64,000 nucleotides of DNA from Rhynchopus euleeides (lineage: Eukaryota > Euglenozoa > Diplonemea > Diplonemida > Diplonemidae): the NCBI GenBank assembly GCA_963210315.1, contig OY723238.1:2418001-2482000 (forward strand). Reading direction: 5' to 3'. Numbering within the stretch: position 1 is the stretch's first letter; every line of letters starts with the position of its first letter. Positions 8,914-20,430 of this stretch are shown here, in pieces. A program made the translations under genes and the position numbers. The notes beneath the pieces were generated by a model. The model did no database searches and was not told the origin of the DNA. It was given only the letters and a program-made list of their open reading frames with translations.

Positions 8914-11900
8914 TATTCTGAGGACTTCTCCGACCCCCCGCCCCAGTCCCTCTCAGCCGGGGGCAGCCAGAGACAGTGTCTAGAGACCCCCTGCTTTCAC
9001 CCCTGATTCTTCGTATAACCAGTAGTAACGAGTGTCGCCTCTTTTGGGAATGGGTGGGGGATGGGGCGGGGCCTGCCGTACCAAGTGGTACCTTATGGTC
9101 TGTAGTGGGTGGGGGTGGCGGGGAGATGCGGGGATCACTTTTTTGTGCGGGCGTTTTAATTTTTTTGTTTGAATGCTCGGGTGGAACGATTCTAAAAATC
9201 ATTCCTGTGCGTGTGTCTTTTTCCCAGCTCTGTGTGGGTGGGTCAACATGACCCAAACCCATTGTCCGCGTGTTCAGTAGTGGAGATTGCATCCAGAGCA
9301 CGGAGTGCGCTCGGGATGCGTTCTACACTGCTGCAACAGAAATACGATTCACGCCCGTGTTTGACAGTGAAGACCGTATCGGGATCGCTCGGCGTATCCT
9401 CGAGTGGGATCCCGTGTTTCGAATACAAACAGAGAAATTTTTATTCGAGAGAGCGTGTGTCTGCCAACCCGCCCCGCCTTCCTCGGGATCATGCGTTTGC
9501 TGCTCAAAGATGTGAAGGTCTTGCTTTTAGTTACCTGCTCAGCAGGAGGAAAAAGCCCTGCACACCAAGACTCTAGGCAGCGTTGCCTGTTCGCGAGAAC
9601 CCACATCCCAGCAACGGAGGTTCGTGACCCGGAAAGCTGGTCAGCCGTCCCCCCCCCCCCCCCCCACGCCTTACCCTGCTCGTGAAATGAGTCCTGGGAT
9701 CAGCTCGCCTGCTCTGATGAGGTTTGCACAAAGGCCTTTGGCCCCCACCGTGCCTGCCACACTCGTTGGTGAGAGATCCGGGGACAGCAGGTCAATTTCC
9801 CTGAAGAGGTGAAAAATAGGGTGCGGGGTGGTGGGTGGGGGTCACTAGCGTGCATTTTGTTGATTAAATGCAACAAGGGCGTGTGGGTATTTTCCTTTGT
9901 GCCGTTTGATCGTTCTGTTAAGTGCTCCGAACAGCCGCTCCAACAAAAAGAACAACGAACCATGTCACCACCTGGATGCACCGGATGCTGCGCCAAGCCC
10001 CTCGTCGGGGGCAATGTGCCCCGCGCCCAGCGAAGGCACGTCGCTCCTGTGAGCGTCTTGAGATCCTGCTGATGTTTTGTATCCTGCAAACCCCCTGTCA
10101 CCCCTCCCCAATGACACTTTTGATCCAACAGCAACCACACAACTGTCTTCGGATCAGTGTGTTTGCATCGGAGGGTCCCTCCCACTCCTGGCGCAATAGC
10201 AAGCTGCTCAATGATCCGTATGTGTGGCCCAATAGTCACGAGCAGACCATGACAACAACAACGATGCTCATGCACATGACGTGTGCCCTTCTCCTTACGT
10301 GTGGGGTTTTTTTTTGCCTTGTTTGTGTCTCGCGTGTCTCCTTTATGAACTAAAAAAACTCCGCGTCTATACCATTGAAGTACAACGCCCCCTAGGGCAA
10401 CACAGTGTACGTCACTCCCGGTCGCCCTCACGCGTCGGGTGTGGTCGTCGATACCAAAAAAAACCCCCATCCCCCCCTCCCTCCTGCAATTATATTCGCT
10501 TGTTCTTCGGCACCACCGCCCCCCCCCCCCTCCCCCCCACCTTTTGCGTGAACCCGCTCATCTAGTGAACGTGTATCGCTTCAGGCATGAGCTCAGCCCG
10601 CTCCCCGGCTCTGCATGCCTTCAAAAACACACGGGGGGGGGCTCACAGCGCCAACAGAACATTCCACTCTCATGCAGTGTGCAACACGAGCTATTTCTTT
10701 CTCAGGCCGGACGGGCGCCTGGCCCTGTCACGGCATGACGCCGTGTTTGCAGACTCTCCCTTTGTGTGAGAATCATTATGTGTATTCACCCTCTCTCTGC
10801 CGGGAATTGGCGCCAGCTTGCCGCCGATTCTGTGCGTACGTCAGGGCAGGACCTCACTATTTTTCTGTGCTTCTGGGCGAAGAAAAATCCCCCCGCCCCC
10901 CCTCCTCCTCCTCCTCCCCCCCAGGGTGGCGAAAAAAGCGAAGCAGTAAAAAATGCAATGAAAGGGCGGTTCGCGACGGGGGGAGGGATTCGGTACACCA
11001 TACCGAAGACACCACCCACCCACCCACCCCCATAATAATGTAGCGGAGAATTGGTGTCCCCGAAAAGCCTCTTCTTCCACTCCGCACAAACCACGCAATC
11101 TGGGGGGGGGGGGGGGCGTCTGGGACACGATTCAAAAAACACCCTCCTCTTTTTTCTCCTCCCCCTTCATTCCTCTCCGTTCGAAATCCTCCTGAACATC
11201 CTGGGTGCTGTTGGGTTCACCTGTGTGACAGTGACAAGCGGTTATCTCGCATTCGTGCTCTCATACGCATGCGTTCACAATGTATGTACTTCTTTTCTTT
11301 TTCGACACGAGTAGTCTTTCGCGGCAGGGAGGTGTGTGAGTGTTGAACTTCTCTCCGGCATTTTTCCCGAGATAAAAATTAGGGGGGGGGGGGGCGTGAA
11401 TGTGTACCAAAAAAACTGTGTGTGGTGCAAAGGTGTGGGGGTGGGGGCCGGGTTCGGTTTTTGAGAGGTTTTGCTGTGCCCACAGTCTCGCGAAATCGAC
11501 AAGATCCCCCCCCCCCCCCCCTCCCTTTGGCGTTGTTCTCCAACAGGCGGACTTCTGCGAAGGCACCTTCAATCGGGAAAGGCGGAATAATCCAAGGGGT
11601 GGGGGGGGGGGGGCGGTGGCAAGGGGTGGCGTGACTGGTGGCTGAAGCCACCACCACGAACCACCCCTTCAGCTACTCCCGCTCGATTGACCCCCGAAGC
11701 ATCCTGCCACATCAAGTCTGCCATGCTGAGGACTGGGGAGGGCCCGCGCCTGCTGCTGACATGATAATCACCCTTCACAGCCCCCAACCCCCACGCCTCT
11801 TGGGTATTAGTAGTCCCTCTGGGCCCTCGAGGGGGGGGGGGGTGACATGCTCTCGGGGTCCCCTCGGAAATGGAAGAAGCCGAGGAACTGTCTCAAATCC

Positions 11901-12897
11901 CAAACCGCTGCCCCATTTCCTAACGGCAGCTCTGGCGATGCAGAGCTGGCTGGGCGGGTGGGGGAGGGGGAGGGGGCTGGGATGGTCCTGCATGTGTACG
12001 ACCATGGAGAGACTGGGAAATGCCAAAAAAAACCAACGCTTGAGACAGTTGGGGGATTTGCGTTGGATGAAACAGGGGGTCAACCGAGCGATGGGCGTCA
12101 CTCGGTGCAGGGGGGGCTGCAAAGCCAGACAATGTATTTATGTTTTATGTGTCACGAGGATCGCATCGCATGCGATGTGTTTTTGTGTCGTTGCACTGCA
12201 GCGAAACCATCGGCATGTGCGTGTGGAATGCTTGTGACGCAGGGGTGGGGGTGGTGGGGTAGGGTGGGGCAGCACAGCACAATAAATCCCCCCCCGCCCC
12301 CCGCCCCGAGGACCTAACAACAAAAAAAAGTGAACTGGCGTTTTTTTTGTTCTGGATCGCGCCGCGAAAAAAGCCCCGGAGCCCCCGCTGCACCCCCACT
12401 CTCCCCCCACCCCCAAAAACAACACCCCTGTGGCGCTTGCCCCTCGTGCTGGTTGCTGCTGAAGCCATTCACACACTGCCCCTGTTGGGCCGCCCTCAGC
12501 CAAAGGGGTGACACACAAATCTTTTTCACACACAACAAGAAGAAATCTTGTCACAGTGAAAAAGATAGTTGGCAGCGCTTTGGGTGACAAACACAATCTA
12601 CCTTGCTTTTGTTGCTATGACTGTGCGCACATTCACACCAACCTTCATCAGGCAAAACACGTGGGAGGCCTTCGCTCTGTGCCACTGTGTGTCAAACTGT
12701 GTCACTTTGCAGCCAGTGTTGTGAGGCGGCTCACCATTCCTCACTTCTCTGCATTTCTGAGCGAAGGCCCCCGTGAGGTTTGTTCACCCGGGTTTGGCGC
12801 ACAAACAAATGTTGCATCGAAAGCCACACTGTACCCACACTGTACCCACACCGCACCCACACTGTACCCACACCGCACCCACCAGGGCGTTGTCACG
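8914..12897. other. Intergenic, homopolymer-rich, no supported gene
   Basis: The region has many C tracts (about 9650, 10521, 11507) and G tracts (about 11101, 11380, 11597, 11829). A short open stretch at about 9282-9440 (CARDAFYTAATEIRF then RIGIARRILEWDPVF) looks protein-like but has neither an ATG nor clear splice sites. Bases 12520-12670 repeat a stretch of the intron at about 5765-6068 (CACACAACAAGAAG, GTCACAGTGAAAAA, CACCAACCTTCATCAGGC). Bases 12668-12775 begin GGCCTTCGCTC and end GAGCGAAGGCC. Before the next start codon there are CCCACACTGTAC/CCCACACCGCAC repeats ending in CCACCAG. Confidence 0.45.
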
Positions 12898-14719
12898 ATG
12901 AGGCGGTACGCGCAGCGCTGCGTTGCAGCGTGGCACAGCGGGGCTGTGCAGGCGAGGGGCTACAAGCAGGTTGTGAACCCGCAGTCCATCACCTCGCCTC
13001 CGGATGTATGCTACACTGCCGCCCACAGCCCGACACCTGTGTCCATTCTGCCCGGCTGACTCCTGCCCAGTGCCAAATGATGGTCCAAATGCGAAATCAC
13101 AAGCGCGTCACAGAGGACTGATCCTCGTCTGTAGGGGGCCACAGATCGCTTCAAAAAAAACAATAGCAGATCCCAGAGGGAGACACAACACCTCCGGGCC
13201 GCTCTCTCATCGGTCTCACCTCCCATGCAGGGGTGGGGTGGGAGTGGGGGGGAAGGGTGTGGGGATGTTGTCCGGCCTGGGTATCGAGACGTTCTGTGCC
13301 GACGAGACTGTGTGGCTGTGTTCCGCAAGCCTGTGTTCTCAGCCCACCCCCACCCCCACCCCCACCCCGCACAGATGCAGCGGGACAGGAACCGCGTCAT
13401 GGATGCCGTTGCGGGGGAGCGGAAGGAGAACGCCGAGGCCGAGAGGCAGCAGCCCCAGGACCCGACGGCGTATTTCCTGCAGCAGGGGCGGCACATGCTG
13501 GCGCACATCGAGGACGGGGGTGACATTATCCTGAACAAAGAAACGGGTGTGCAGGGCGTGTTCGCCATCGAGCTCTCCAACCAGGAGAAGGAGAACTGTG
13601 TCACAGCGCACATGATGTGCCGGCTCGAGGAGGTGATCCGGGAGATCAACCAACACCCCGAGTGTGTCGCGGTGATCGTGAGGGGTGTCGGCGTTCAGTT
13701 CTGCAGCGGTGCCTCTCCTGGTATGTGGGGGGTGTGGGGAGGGCAGTGTTCCCGCGAAGGCCGGTGGGCCGGTCTTTTTTGTTTTTGGGATTTCTGGATT
13801 CCCCCCCCCCCCCCACCAGTTCAGTGAAAATTTCTCTCGGGCGCGCTTCACGCGCCCGAGACTACGCGGGAGATGGCCAGTCTCGCAAGGAGGACTTGCG
13901 AGACAGGCACACGCGACAGGGGGGGGTCTGGGGGGCCGAGCCCCCCAGCCGCCGGAGGCCACGGTAGTGAGCATTCGTTCTGCAGGGCGACAGATTTTGG
14001 GCGAGGTAGGCTGCTTCCATCTTCCTGGGCGGCTTTCGAATCTAGACTCCACAGGAGGGTGTCTCGTGATCGACGAACACCCTACCTCTTGTGGAACAAA
14101 CACTTCTATTCTGCTATTGCCCCCCTCTCCCCACACAGAGCTCGCAACGAGGCACCTGTTGGCTGGCGAGGAGGGACTTCGGATGTGCCGCTACATGCAG
14201 ACGCTGCTGCTGGAGCTGCACAACCTCCCCTGCATCACCGTCGCAGCGATTGAGGGCGGGGCTGTCGGTGGAGGCGCCGAGCTGGCGATGGCATGCGACT
14301 TCCGCGTCATGACGGAGAAGTCGAACATCCACTTCGCACACACACACATGGGCATCTCCACGGGGTGGGGCGGGGCCACGCGACTGACCAAGCTGGTCGG
14401 GCGGCGGGCGGCCATCCTGCTTCTTTGCTCAGGCAAGCCTTGCCACCCCAGCGACGCCACCAGCTTCGGGCTTGCCGACAGGGTTTGCCCCGAGGGCGAA
14501 GCGTACCGCGACGCCATGGCCTTCGTGAAGGCTAACTTCCTCAACACCCCCTCCGAAGCTGTGAAGGGCTGCAAGGACATCATCGCCGCAGCGGAGATAC
14601 TCTCCCCCCGCACCGCCCTGCTCTACGAGCAGAACGTCTTCGCCGCTCTCTGGGCGAAGAACGCGCGCCGCTCGGAGGAACTCCCTAACGCCGCCTCCTC
14701 CGGAATGCTGAACAAATGA
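12898..14719 (+). CDS. Enoyl-CoA hydratase/isomerase family, ECHDC1-like (344 aa)
   Basis: A spliced gene with exons 12898-13005, 13375-13720 and 14139-14719; introns are GTATGC...CACAG and GTATGT...CACAG, phases 0 and 1. The N-terminus is Arg/Ala-rich (MRRYAQRCVAAW) and resembles a mitochondrial presequence. The crotonase fold spans about residues 65-320: VAVIVRG then FCSGASPE (first oxyanion-loop region), EGGAVGGGAELAMACDFRVM (residues 190-209, the crotonase signature) and HMGISTGWGGATRL. The last two blocks and MCRYMQTLL match the ethylmalonyl-CoA decarboxylase (ECHDC1) pattern better than classical hydratases. ECHDC1 decarboxylates ethyl- and methylmalonyl-CoA as a metabolite repair enzyme. 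The exact substrate cannot be fixed from sequence. Intron 2 contains a hAT fragment. Confidence 0.88.
13744..14060 (+). mobile_element. hAT fragment within the ECHDC1-like intron 2
   Basis: It starts with the terminus CAGTGTTCCCGCGAAGG and matches the outer hAT (6933-7245) through the CTCGGGCGCGC hairpin, one G-rich module and CGAATCTAGACTCCACAGGA. It then diverges into intron sequence; no right terminus or target duplication is found, so it is a 5'-end fragment. It makes up about three quarters of the 418-nt intron. Confidence 0.85.
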
Positions 14720-15369
14720 GATAATGTGTATTCTGACAATGGGCTGGCTTGCAACCCTGGCGAACCCCGGCGAAAAAATATAACAGCACCACAAGAATTG
14801 TCACAAGATTGCAGATTGTGTGTGTGTGTGTCATCCTGAGAGCACCAGGATTCGCTCGGTGCGACTTCCACAAGACCGAAAAGGTAACCGTGTTGTGTGT
14901 GCATGAGCCTTTGTTGGGGACGTGCATATGCCCCCCCCCCCCCCTCCTCACCCCCCAGCTCTTCCAGACCATCGGTTCCACCTGCCGTCGTACGGTTTGC
15001 GCTGTGCCCAACCCCCCGCCCCCTCCCCCGACACCCCCTTCTAGCGGTGGGCGCTGCTCGTGCCTGCCGCCCCAGCCTTGGCCTGCAGTTCAGGTGGCCC
15101 TGTCGTTGCGTCTACCCCCGAATGGGGCACGCCCAGCCTTGCCCCCCTCATATAATCACGTCTGTGCCGAACCACCCCCCCCCCCCCCAGAAAACCGCCC
15201 CCCACCCACCACCCGACCCTTCGCCCCACCCGACTCTTGTGTGCCTGCCTTTGCTTCATTGCCATGTGCCCCACCTCCATCTTGGCTGTGCACGGGATTC
15301 ATCCTGCCAGAGTTACACGTCAGTGCGTGAGGACCGTGGGGTTGTCGTTGAGGGGAAGAGAGGGGAAGG
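14720..15369. other. Intergenic and 5' flank of WD40 copy C
   Basis: No gene. C tracts lie at 14931-14945 and about 15175-15189. Bases from 15013 to the copy C start are duplicated at 23694-23831 joined to 37166-37390, i.e. the same flank sits upstream of copy D but is split there by the 13.3-kb element. Confidence 0.8.
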
Positions 15370-16530
15370 ATGGATGTTTCGGTGCGTCATGTGGAGAGCG
15401 GGCGGAGCTGTGTCGTCGGTGTTGCGGATGGCGGGACCGTGCTCAGCCTGAAGGCGGATGCGGTCAAGGAGATGTTCGCGGGTTCCATCAACGCAGACCG
15501 GGAGGCTGCAGGGCTGGCGGCACGCATCGAAGGGTGTGACGAGGACCTGGACGATGCAGAGCGCGTTGCCAACACGGGTCTCGAGGTTGGGGATCCTGTC
15601 CAGCTCGTCCGCAGGTGGCCACACGTCAACGCTCCCGCTGTCTACAACTCTCCGCAGCAGGACAGCCTGGTCTGTTCCGTCACACTGTCGAGGTGTGGCA
15701 CCCTGTGTTCAGTGGGGTACGATGGAGGGTACATCACTGTGTTTGACACCACGACTGCTGGTGTGGTGGCGCACCTCACACACGATGGGGATGTTTTTGG
15801 GGACGTGGGCATTTACTCCGCTGCGTTCTCAGTCTGTGGGAGGTGGCTGGCAACCTGCTCAGAGGACAAGACCATCTGCGTGTGGCTGACAGCAACGTGG
15901 GAACAGGTGTGGTGTCTGGAGGAGCACGACACAGAGGTGCGGAGTGCAGGGTGGACACACTGTGGACGTCTCGTGTCGGGTGACGCAGATGGGAAGGTAT
16001 GTGTGTGGGACTTGGAGGGCACACCAAGTGCCACAGTGCTGGAGGAGCACAGCGATTCTGTTTTTGGGATTGCAGTGTCAACTACGAGGATCTTCACCGG
16101 GTCAGGCGACAAGACCATCCGTGTGTATGACATCAGCACCTTCACCCACATCGACACCCTATCTGACCCTACATCTGGGAACTCTGTGTACGACATCGCC
16201 CTGACGAAGGACGAGCAGCACCTGTTGTCGTGCTCTGTTGACGAGACTCTGAAGGTGTGGTGCACAACCACCCTCACCTGCATCCGTACTGTCGCCCTAT
16301 CTGATTGTCCGTACAAGGTTGCCGTGTCACAGCCAGGTGATGTTGTGGGAATGTCCTTTGGAGGTCACACCAAGTTGTTTCGCCTCAGCACCTTGGAGTG
16401 CTTGGGACAAGTGGAGTCAAAGGGGGAAGGTGTTGCACTCAGCCCGTGTGGGAGGTGGGTCTTTACACCAAGCAACTCTTCTGTGAATGTGTGTGCTGTG
16501 TGTGACGTTCCGGGTGAGGGCAGCACTTAG
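15370..16530 (+). CDS. Ubl-WD40 family member C (386 aa)
   Basis: A complete intronless paralogue of the gene at 755. The ubiquitin-like domain is nearly unchanged (MDVSVRHV start; REAAGLA in place of RVSAGLA). Seven blades are present. It is the longest copy, with extra residues in the loop before blade 2 (THDGDVFGDVGIYSAA) and before blade 5 (SDPTSGNSVYD). Variable clusters are SPQQDSLVCS before blade 1, EHDTEVRSAG before blade 3, EHSDSVFG before blade 4, and DCPYKV before blade 6. The 5' flank is shared with copy D; the 3' flank is the family-wide one. Function is inferred to be ligand or partner binding. Confidence 0.93.
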   Translation: MDVSVRHVESGRSCVVGVADGGTVLSLKADAVKEMFAGSINADREAAGLAARIEGCDEDLDDAERVANTGLEVGDPVQLVRRWPHVNAPAVYNSPQQDSLVCSVTLSRCGTLCSVGYDGGYITVFDTTTAGVVAHLTHDGDVFGDVGIYSAAFSVCGRWLATCSEDKTICVWLTATWEQVWCLEEHDTEVRSAGWTHCGRLVSGDADGKVCVWDLEGTPSATVLEEHSDSVFGIAVSTTRIFTGSGDKTIRVYDISTFTHIDTLSDPTSGNSVYDIALTKDEQHLLSCSVDETLKVWCTTTLTCIRTVALSDCPYKVAVSQPGDVVGMSFGGHTKLFRLSTLECLGQVESKGEGVALSPCGRWVFTPSNSSVNVCAVCDVPGEGST

Positions 16531-16927
16531 GCAACCTCTTCTGCTTGTGTGCTTGCGGTGCACTGCCTTGCTCGTTGCCTCCCAGCACAGCACCTCCTGA
16601 CCCTGCTGGTTGGAGGCAGCGTGCACTGCATCTGAGGTGCGACTGCTCAGGATGACACAGTGCTTCCAGACAGCCTCTGCCCCCACCCTCCCAAGCCCCT
16701 CCAACCACTCTGTCCCTTCCCTGTTTAGACTGTGTCCTCTGTCACGTCACTGGGTGCCTTGAACACATCGCCTTCACTTCATTCCCCGCCCTGGGGGGCA
16801 GAGCAACACGGCACTCAAGGCAACCAGGAGCGAGAGAGGCGTCACAAGGCGTAATACCTCACACTGCGGCCCGGCAACCGCCTCACCCGCTGACACAAAG
16901 TGGGGAAGAGGCCCAGTGAGTAACTTG
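16531..16927. other. Intergenic: WD40 3' flank and spacer
   Basis: Bases 16531-16696 are the conserved WD40 3' flank. Then a unique spacer follows, with weak similarity to the 5' flank of copy G (ATTCCCCGCC, CTCAAGGCA, GAGAGGCGTCA). No gene. Confidence 0.7.
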
Positions 16928-17898
16928 CAGGGGATAAGATAGGTCTGGTTTTCCGGTTTTCAAAACCAGGTTTTCCCGGTTTCCGGTTTTCTGGAAAAAA
17001 AAAAGGTCGATCTCATTTTTGGCGGTTTTTTTGTGACTTTGGGACAGTAAAACAGTCAGAAAAACGCCATACAAAAATAGAAAGTGACCCCATCGTGATC
17101 CGCACAGAGCTCAAATAGTCCAAAGAAGGCAGAGAAGCGGATAAGAAAAAATGGACCTAGCGGGTGGCCCGGTGGGTGGTGATGCCCTCGTCATGCAGGT
17201 CTCTTCTGTTTTGAAGGTGCACACATGGTGGACTCCAGCCACCATGTCTAAGAGGGAGTCTAAGACTGCAGTGTGGAGGGCTGAGACGAGAACACGAACG
17301 ACTTTCAAGCAGTCAAGGTCGCCAAGCCTATTGGGGGCAACTAACAGATGAGATTTGTTTGTTGCCTGTCGTCACAGCTAGGTGCCCATCTCCTCGATAA
17401 CGGAATGTGTGCAGAGATCTCGTGGACCCTTTGGCCATTCTGTCGTGCACCCACTCCACCCACAACGCACACCTGTCACGAGTGGTCACTCCCCCGTCCT
17501 CCTCCACCCTGAAGGTTGAATCCTCAAGGACCAGTGATCTCCTGCTGGCCGGGCTGCGATACAGCGAAGCCTTCCTACTTACAAGCGAATCCAGACTGTA
17601 GGGAACAGATGTTCACTACCGTGGCCTCCGGCGGCTGGGGGGCTCCGCCCCCCAGACCCCCCTGCGTAAAAACATTGCACCAGACCGGTTTTTTGGTCGA
17701 GAGTCCAAACTTTCAAAGCAGCTGCTGCGCCTGCCCCACCAAGCAGCCTCAGTACGACAGGACGCGCGCAGGCACCGGGCCCTCTCAGATTCTGGGAGGG
17801 TTTGCGCGGGTCGCGCGCGCCGAAGGCGCGCGCGAAAAATTTTCAAAACCAGAAAAACCGGAAAACGGCGCCAGAAAAAAAGTCTATCTTATACCCTG
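16928..17898 (-). mobile_element. hAT-type element, inverted sister of the one at 7721
   Basis: It begins CAGGGGATAAGATAG and ends CTTATACCCTG, and is the reverse complement of 7721-8899 over its length apart from a missing segment of about 205 bp. The flanks GTAACTTG (left) and GTTTAACTTG (right) look like an imperfect target duplication. It includes the G-rich module at 17605-17662 and the GC hairpin near 17815. No transposase. Confidence 0.87.
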
Positions 17899-17983
17899 GT
17901 TTAACTTGCAAACAGGGTGTTCGCTATCTCCCACCTTTCTCAGAGACTGTGGGAGAAAGGGGTAAAATTGCCGCCTCAATTTT

Positions 17984-18234
17984 TTTTGCACATAACACAC
18001 CTGTGTGGTACGGGAAATGCTACGAGGAACGCGATGGACTCGGGACTGCTGCTGGCCTCTCTTGCTATGGTTTACTTATGTTTCGTGCTCCACCTGCTCC
18101 ACCTCATTCTGCACTTCAGATGATCCACTTCACGTGGGTTACGGGGTTTGGGACAACGATGATATGTTGTGTCCGACGACAAGGTAAGGTAAGCTCATCG
18201 AGGTACACCAAACCGGAGTTGTCAAATCAAAAAA
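17984..18234 (+). repeat. 251-bp direct repeat, left copy
   Basis: It is essentially identical to 22583-22836, starting TTTTGCACATAACACACC and ending in an A run after GTTGTCAAATC. The two copies bracket a 4.3-kb satellite-rich block. Each contains a 29-aa Leu-rich reading frame (18034-18123 and 22633-22722; MDSGLLLASLAMVY start) and a GACAAGGTAAGGTAAG stretch resembling a splice donor. The A-tail could suggest retrotransposition, but no reverse transcriptase is seen. Confidence 0.85.
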
Positions 18235-18289
18235 GACACACCGCCCGAGAGGCAATTGGTGTGACACAACAGCGATGACACAACCACTC

Positions 18290-19045
18290 TGCCCGAGGGG
18301 GCGCGTTTTTAGCGACCGAGACCTCCTCTCCTGACTGAGGGACACACGATCTGACCGTCCGAGAGACGCAGCATTCTACCCTGCCCGAGGGGCACCCACT
18401 CTCCTGACCGAGAGACACGCAGTCTTGCCCGAGGGGCACCTGGTTTCCTGACCGAGACAATATTCTGCCCGAGGGGCACTCACTCTCCCGACCGAGAGAC
18501 ACGCAGTTTTGCCCGAGGGGCACCTGTTCTCCTGACCGAGACAATATTCTGCCCGAGGGGCACCCACTCTCCCGACCGAGAGACGCAGCATCTCGCCCGA
18601 GGGGCACCTGTTCTCCTGACCGAGACAAAAAAATTGCCCGAGGGGCACCCACTCTCCCGACCGAGAGACACGCAGTCTTGCCCGAGGGGCACCTGTTCTC
18701 CTGACCGAGACAATATTCTGCCCGAGGGGCATCCACTCTCCCGACCGAGAGACGCAGCATCTCGCCCGAGGGGCACCTGTTCTCCTGACCGAGACAATAT
18801 TCTGCCCGAGGGGCACTCACTCTCCCGACCGAGAGACACGCAGTTTTGCCCGAGGGGCACCCGTTATCCTGACCGAGACAAAACTATGCCCGAGGGGCAC
18901 CCACTCTCCCGACCGAGAGACGCAGCATCTCGCCCGAGGGGCACCTGTTCTCCTGACCGAGACAATAATTTTGCCCGAGGGGCACCCGCTCTCCCGACCG
19001 AGAGATACACAATCTTGCCCGGGGGGCACCAAATCCCGACCGAGA
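18290..19045. repeat. Satellite 1: CCCGAGGGGCACC / GACCGAGA array
   Basis: About 18 units of roughly 40-44 bp, alternating two types: CCCGAGGGGCACCTGTTCTC and CCCGAGGGGCACCCACTCTC, each followed by a GACCGAGA block. It is open in several frames because the unit lacks stops; the resulting proteins are not considered real. Confidence 0.9.
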
Positions 19046-19494
19046 AGACGACCCTCACACCATGCTCGTGTCAGGTCTCAAGAGGGCCGAAGCCGCGGTT
19101 GAGGACAACAACACCCCCACGCACTGGTTCTAATAAATGACGGCGAGGTGCACGGGGGGATCAGCACGAAGGAGGGGCGCAAAAAGATGGGGATGATGAC
19201 GCCGTGGTGTTCAAGGTGGTCCTCCGCCGCTTATGAACGTGACAGCGGGACAGCGCTGCGCCCGTGGCCGCAGCGGATTGAGGACATTCCCATCAGCCAT
19301 CGAGACTATCACCGCGCCTCGCCGAAAACCTGCTTCACGCTTGATCGCGCTCAAGGTTTCCAAACGCATACTTCAGCTGGAGGTTCCGTCACAGAGGCGC
19401 TGACAAAGGCGGGACCAAGAGCAACAGTCGGGTGCTGATAAATGGGTCGATACTGATGCAGCAAAGTGACGTCAGTGATATCCAACTCCTACTT

Positions 19495-20430
19495 TCCTGA
19501 CCGAGACACGATCTTGCCGAGGAGCATCGGACCGAGACACCCACTTCTGCCTGAGGGGCACCTAGCCGAGACGCATTTTTCCTGCCCGAGGGGCATCTCG
19601 CCGAGACATTACCTGCCTGAGGGGCACCTGGCCACGACATACCTACAGCTTACGCTTGCGGGGCACCCTGCCTGAGGAGCACCTGGCCAAGACATACATT
19701 TCCGCCTACGAGGCACCCTGCCCGAGGGGCACCTGGTCAAGACACACACTTCCGCCTACGGGGCACCCTGCCCGAGGGGCACCTGGCCAAGACAGACACC
19801 TCTGCCTACGAGGCACCCTGCCCGAGGGGCACCTGGCCAAGACATACACTTCCGCCTACGAGGCACCCTGCCCGAGGGGCACCTGGCCAAGACAGACACT
19901 TCCGCCTACGAGGCACCCTGCCCGAGGGGCACCTGGCCAAGACAGACACTTCCGCCTACGAGGCACCCTGCCCGAGGGGCACCTGGCCAAGACATACACT
20001 TCCGCCTACGAGGCACCCTGCCCGAGGGGCACCTGGTCAAGACATACATTTCCGCCTACGGGGCACCCTGCCTGAGGGGCATCTGGCCGCGACATACACT
20101 TCCGCCTACGGGGCACCCTGCCTGAGGGGCACCTGGCCAAGACATACACTTCCGCCTACGAGGCACCCTGCCCGAGGGGCACCTGGTCAAGACATACATT
20201 TCCGCCTACGGGGCACCCTGCCTGAGGGGCATCTGGCCGCGACATACACTTCCGCCTACGGGGCACCCTGCCTGAGGGGCACCTGGCCAAGACGCACATT
20301 CATGCCCGAGGGACACCGGGCCGAGACATTACATTCCCTGCCTGAGGGACACCTGGCCGAGACACATTCCTGCCGAGGGGCACTCACTCCCGACCGCGAG
20401 ACGCAGGATTTTGCCTGAGGGGCACCTCCT
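19495..20430. repeat. Satellite 2: 50-bp units related to satellite 1
   Basis: A regular core at about 19667-20300 has units of exactly 50 bp, each with CCCGAGGGGCACCTGGCCAA and a TTCCGCCTACGAGGCACC block; degenerate units lie on both sides. It shares the CCCGAGGGGCACC core with satellite 1, so both probably arose from one ancestral unit. Confidence 0.9.

Noticed and set aside
9700..10470. 256-codon frame on the - strand
   Set aside because: No family pattern, biased composition, overlaps other open frames and no splice or start support.
18227..18860. Open frames with CPSGRILSRSGEQ repeats on the - strand of satellite 1
   Set aside because: Produced by the tandem unit; several overlapping frames are equally open.
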